From NCBI GenBank assembly GCA_964604165.1, contig CAZRYF010000001.1, positions 62,001 to 126,000 of the forward strand: a stretch of DNA of 64,000 bases, given 5' to 3'. Position 1 is the first letter of the stretch. Each line of letters starts with the position of its first letter. Below are positions 61,148 through 64,000 of this stretch, in pieces. The notes under the pieces are model-generated. The model ran no database searches. It saw only the letters and a program-made list of their open reading frames with translations, and was not told the origin of the DNA. This DNA comes from JAYZDK01 sp964604165. GTDB taxonomy: Bacteria > Myxococcota_A > UBA796 > CAJQPC01. The position numbers and the translations under genes are program-made.

Positions 61148-62770
61148 ATGGGTAAGAGAAGTGCAACACTCCGGCTTGAGGGGCTGGCTGAATTCCTGGC
61201 GGCCTGGAAGGACCAGTTGTCTCAGGGAACTGTGTTCTTGCCGGAGGCCTGTCTAAAGGGGGAGCTGGCGGGGGAATTCAGGCTGGACCTGATTTTGCCT
61301 CTCTTGGGTCGGGTGGGACCCATTGAGGCTCAGGTGATCCAACGGAGTCCCGATGGCACTGCAGCACAGCTTTCGGGATTGCCCGCGGAGGTCGAGGATG
61401 CGATCCAGAGCTTGTTGGACTTTTTGGAAGAGTTCAAGGCGGTGCTGGTGCAGACGGGAGAGCTCCTGGAGCCGGGTACGGTGGAGGCCACAGGGGCAGG
61501 GCCCACGATCGTGGTGCAGCAGGTCAGTGGAAAGGTGCGCCCCGGGGAGGGCTTTACCTTGCCAGATATCGGCGATCGGGCGGCAGATGCCTCGGGCGAT
61601 CTCAAGGGGCGGGGTCTTCGCGACTACATGGTAGAGCTGGCTGTGCACCGGCGAACAGGGCTGCTTACGGTGGTGAAGGGGGATGGTGCCCGGAAGTTCG
61701 GGTTCTGGCAAAAGGGCGGCCCCGTGGGTTGGCGTTCGGAGCCGGTGGACAAGGACGAGGTCCTGGGGGTGATCCTGCTCAAGGCCGGGCACATCGACAA
61801 GGAGCAGTTGGCCCGGAGCCTGGAGGTCATGGAGACCATGACCTGTCGCCAGGGCGAGGCCTTTATCGAGATGGGCGTGTTGACATTCGCGCAGCTAGTG
61901 ATGGTCTTGCAGAAGCAGACTGAATTCGTGTTGCAAAGGGTCATGCGGGATCGAGAAGGGGTCTGGGCCTTTCACAGTCTTGAGGACTTGCCCGAGGCCT
62001 TCATCACCCCGCCGGTGCGGGTGCCCTCGGTGCTCTACCAGGCCCTCCGGGAGCACGCCCGGGAGCTGCCTGCTGGATCTTTGCAGACCATCCACAAGAA
62101 GAACCTGGACCGGTATGTTCATCTGGATCCCAGATCCGCCCCGGTCATCAACGACATCGGGTGGACCAAGGACGAGCGGAAGTTTCTCGAAGTGCTTCAA
62201 GAAAACTCTTGGCGCCTCAGGGAGCTGTTTTCCGTATCTCCCTTGTCTCGGCAGATGACGTCGTGCGTGATCTGGGCCCTGAACGATCTGGGGTTCATCA
62301 TGTACGAGGAGACCGAGGACCTGGAAAGGTACCTTGAACGGGTGGGGACGCGGATTCTTTCCAAGGCCCAACGAAGCAAGACCGCGAACCACTTCGACAT
62401 CCTGGAGATCCACTGGATCTGCTTGAAGCAGGAAGTGGAGGGCGCCTATCGCCGTTTGAAGGACGAGTTTCTGCCAAGCCAATACCACGACCTTACACCG
62501 GAGATGGAGAAGGCCCTCGGGGTGATCGATGAGCGTGTGGAGCGTGCCTATTCAGCCGTGGTGGACGACAGAGCCCGGCGGGCCTACCGTCTGGAGGTCG
62601 TCGAAGAGGAGACCATCAAGCAGTCCGCGGGTCTTCTGGCAAAAAAGGGCGAGATGGCGATCATGAAGCACGACCGGAAGGAAGCCGGCCTGTGCTGGGG
62701 CAAGGCCCTTGAGTTGGTGCCGCACAGCGCTTCCTATCGAGAAGGCTATCAGAGGGCCCTCGCCACCTGA
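61148..62770 (+). CDS. PilZ-like/DUF4388/J-like fusion protein
   Basis: A 540-residue cytoplasmic protein of a type common in myxobacteria. Residues about 1-110 resemble the myxobacterial PilZ variant (FLAAWKDQLSQGTVFLPE, then GPIEAQVIQRSPDGTAAQL), without the RxxxR c-di-GMP motif. Residues about 150-290 are DUF4388 (KGRGLRDYMVELAVHRRTGLL, VLGVILLKAGHIDKEQL). The C-terminal 120 residues (NHFDILEIHWICLKQEVEGAY, RVERAYSAVVDDRARRAYR) follow a J-domain-like helix pattern but lack the HPD motif. A role in intracellular signalling or motility is inferred from relatives. It starts 14 bases after epmB. Confidence 0.8.
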   Translation: MGKRSATLRLEGLAEFLAAWKDQLSQGTVFLPEACLKGELAGEFRLDLILPLLGRVGPIEAQVIQRSPDGTAAQLSGLPAEVEDAIQSLLDFLEEFKAVLVQTGELLEPGTVEATGAGPTIVVQQVSGKVRPGEGFTLPDIGDRAADASGDLKGRGLRDYMVELAVHRRTGLLTVVKGDGARKFGFWQKGGPVGWRSEPVDKDEVLGVILLKAGHIDKEQLARSLEVMETMTCRQGEAFIEMGVLTFAQLVMVLQKQTEFVLQRVMRDREGVWAFHSLEDLPEAFITPPVRVPSVLYQALREHARELPAGSLQTIHKKNLDRYVHLDPRSAPVINDIGWTKDERKFLEVLQENSWRLRELFSVSPLSRQMTSCVIWALNDLGFIMYEETEDLERYLERVGTRILSKAQRSKTANHFDILEIHWICLKQEVEGAYRRLKDEFLPSQYHDLTPEMEKALGVIDERVERAYSAVVDDRARRAYRLEVVEEETIKQSAGLLAKKGEMAIMKHDRKEAGLCWGKALELVPHSASYREGYQRALAT

Positions 62771-62827
62771 TTCTCTCGCGCCCTCCCTTTCTCGCTGGGT
62801 TGCTGCGTTGCTTCTTTCTTGCCGGGC

Positions 62828-63487
62828 CTACCTATGCACCGCTTGAATCGTGGCTTCTGCACTGCAGGGGAAGCTTACGCCCAGGAGTGTCTCGGCCACG
62901 CCGCAGTCGCCGCTACAAGAGAGGGAAGTCGTGAGGTTTCCACCAAAGGAGGTGGCCGAGTCCCAGGTGGTGTCCAAAGCGATGGTCTGGGTCACCGTGA
63001 CCGAAAGGCCCCACTCTGAATAGACCTCCTGGACATCGCCGTAGCAATCCATGCCCGGGTCAGGAAGGTTGCACGTCAAGGTGGCAGGCTCCCCAATGTC
63101 AATGGCGATCTGTAGGTTGTCCGCACCCACGGTCACTTCAATTTCCTTGGGGCCTCCGGAGATTTCTTCCTGTATGTCGCATGAGTCCGACAAGAGGGTG
63201 AGAAAGCTCATGTCATAGGGCCCGGCCACGGCGACGAAACCGGATCCGGTGTCTGCGTCCGCGTCTGCGTCNNNNNNNNNNNNNNNNNNNNNNNNNNNNN
63301 NNNNNNNNNNNNNNNNNNNNNNNNNNNNNNNNNNNNNNNNNNNNNNNNNNNNNNNNNNNNNNNNNNNNNNNGCGTCCGCGTCTGCGTCGGCCTCAGACCA
63401 ACCTGTGTCGACTGGATTGGGCGTGGAGTCCTTGGGGTCCAAGGAACAGGAAACAAGAAGTGTCAACGGCAGGATCATTCTAAGCAT
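62828..63487 (-). CDS. Asp-Ala-repeat lipoprotein interrupted by an assembly gap
   Basis: A lipoprotein (MLRMILPLTLLVSC, lipobox LVSC) with the linker SLDPKDSTPNPVDTGWSE and then an Ala-Asp tract, which the 100 N bases cut. The reading frame is the same on both sides with 100 N bases (frame kept by chance or by the true length); the real tract length is unknown. The C-terminal 135 residues have six Cys and a beta-rich pattern (GPYDMSFLTLLSDSCDIQ, TCNLPDPGMDCYGDV, SLSCSGDCGVAETLLGV), with no family recognised. The start at 63487 has only a weak AGAG upstream. Confidence 0.78.
   Translation of the reverse strand: MLRMILPLTLLVSCSLDPKDSTPNPVDTGWSEADADADXXXXXXXXXXXXXXXXXXXXXXXXXXXXXXXXXXDADADADTGSGFVAVAGPYDMSFLTLLSDSCDIQEEISGGPKEIEVTVGADNLQIAIDIGEPATLTCNLPDPGMDCYGDVQEVYSEWGLSVTVTQTIALDTTWDSATSFGGNLTTSLSCSGDCGVAETLLGVSFPCSAEATIQAVHR
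63251..63391 (-). repeat. Asp-Ala coding repeat flanking the gap
   Basis: Hexamer repeats (GTCTGC/GTCCGC/GTCGGC type on the plus strand) lie directly on both sides of the N run and encode Asp-Ala on the minus strand, as at 49670-49813. The gap therefore lies within the repeat. Confidence 0.85.
63272..63371. other. assembly gap (100 N)
   Basis: Exactly 100 N bases, the usual placeholder for a gap of unknown size. It falls within the Asp-Ala repeat, a typical place for assembly failure. Confidence 0.99.
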
Positions 63488-63518
63488 GTTCTCTTTGGCC
63501 CCGACGCGCGGCTCGGTC

Positions 63519-64000
63519 CTAGTGCGAGTGCGCGGCATCCAGGGAGTGCACGTGCACGTCCTCGGGATTGGGCTGCATCAAGGGATCCGTGACTGGAATG
63601 GGCGGTACCTGGGACAGGAAGGTAGTGACGACCACCAGAAACGCCCCAAGGAAGCCAAGGGTGATGCCGACCTCCATCAAGCCCAGGGGCAAGGTCGCCT
63701 CCATCCAGATGCTGGGAACAGCCAAAAGGTAGCGCTCGAGCCAGATTCCAATGGCGATCATCACCAGGATGATGGAGAGACCGACGGGCATCTTCTTGAT
63801 GCCCCGTGACATCAGGGTCACAAAGGGAATGAAGAAACAGAGTGCGCCGACCGTGACGGACAGGGACTGCCAGGGTTCCTGGTACAGACGCACGATCAGA
63901 AAGCCGATCTCCTCGGTCAGGTTGCCGTACCAGATGGGCAGAAGCTGGGCAAAGTTCATGTAGGCCCACAGGCAGGAGAACCCAAAGATCATCTTCCCAA
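63519..64000 (-). CDS. NrfD/ActF-like membrane subunit, probable alternative complex III (partial)
   Basis: The C-terminal 157 or more residues of a polytopic membrane protein that runs past the window edge. FGFSCLWAYMNFAQLLPIWYGNLTEE followed by spans RGIKKMPVGLSIILVMIAIG and PLGLMEVGITLGFLGAFL matches the C-terminal spans of ActF/ActC-type NrfD subunits of alternative complex III, a quinol:electron-acceptor oxidoreductase. The tail is His-rich (DVHVHSLDAAHSH). It ends 31 bases upstream of the Asp-Ala lipoprotein start on the same strand. Confidence 0.83.
   Translation of the reverse strand, partial: GKMIFGFSCLWAYMNFAQLLPIWYGNLTEEIGFLIVRLYQEPWQSLSVTVGALCFFIPFVTLMSRGIKKMPVGLSIILVMIAIGIWLERYLLAVPSIWMEATLPLGLMEVGITLGFLGAFLVVVTTFLSQVPPIPVTDPLMQPNPEDVHVHSLDAAHSH

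Overview
The window is GC-rich DNA from a Gram-negative bacterium, most likely a member of the Myxococcota (the former Deltaproteobacteria). The evidence is a sigma-54 activator and sigma-54 promoters, many lipoproteins with acidic Asp/Thr/Gly linkers or Asp-Ala repeats, a PilZ/DUF4388/J-like fusion protein, and the end of an alternative-complex-III-type membrane subunit. Genes are tightly packed, often with 4-base ATGA or GTGA overlaps. I saw no insertion sequence, integrase, phage gene or CRISPR array. One 100-base run of N (63272-63371) marks an assembly gap.

Layout, 1-10.6 kb. A truncated sigma-54 enhancer-binding protein is followed by two exported proteins and then a sulfur-oxidation operon on the minus strand: persulfide dioxygenase, two YeeE/YedE transporters, a YeiH-type exporter and a Tat-exported sulfite dehydrogenase fused to cytochrome c. 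A 408-base intergenic region (7115-7522) carries two divergent sigma-54 promoters around one cluster of GTTTC/GAAAC half-sites. A third sigma-54-like promoter with the same half-site pattern lies upstream of the lipoprotein at 1576-2748. A BPI/LBP-like lipoprotein and a rhodanese lipoprotein lie beyond the intergenic region.

10.6-34.3 kb. An MFS transporter of the organophosphate:phosphate type is followed by a branched-chain-amino-acid-type ABC operon with an embedded acyl-CoA ligase. Then come a lipoprotein operon with a seven-repeat VCBS protein, an aspartyl protease-TPR/nuclease pair, a large unknown exported protein, Lgt, a YqeY-like protein, a three-gene biotin-dependent acyl-CoA carboxylase, and a PduO-type cobalamin adenosyltransferase.

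34.3-49.5 kb. A six-gene minus-strand operon encodes a PgsB/CapB-like ligase, a large PgsC/CapC-like membrane protein, a hydrolase with N-formylglutamate-amidohydrolase/poly-gamma-glutamate-hydrolase-like motifs, two big exported proteins (one with a probable outer-membrane barrel) and a CHASE2-like sensor. I read it as a Gram-negative poly-gamma-glutamate-type (or other amide-linked polymer) synthesis and export system. It is the strongest candidate here for an undescribed system.

49.5-64 kb. An Asp-Ala-repeat lipoprotein and a multi-span membrane protein precede a tRNA-Leu(CAA). A purine operon (purS-purQ-purL-purF) then runs into an Hsp70 lacking its lid. Next is a complete EF-P beta-lysylation set (efp, epmA, epmB), a PilZ/DUF4388/J-like protein, a second Asp-Ala lipoprotein interrupted by the assembly gap, and a partial NrfD/ActF-like membrane subunit at the window edge.
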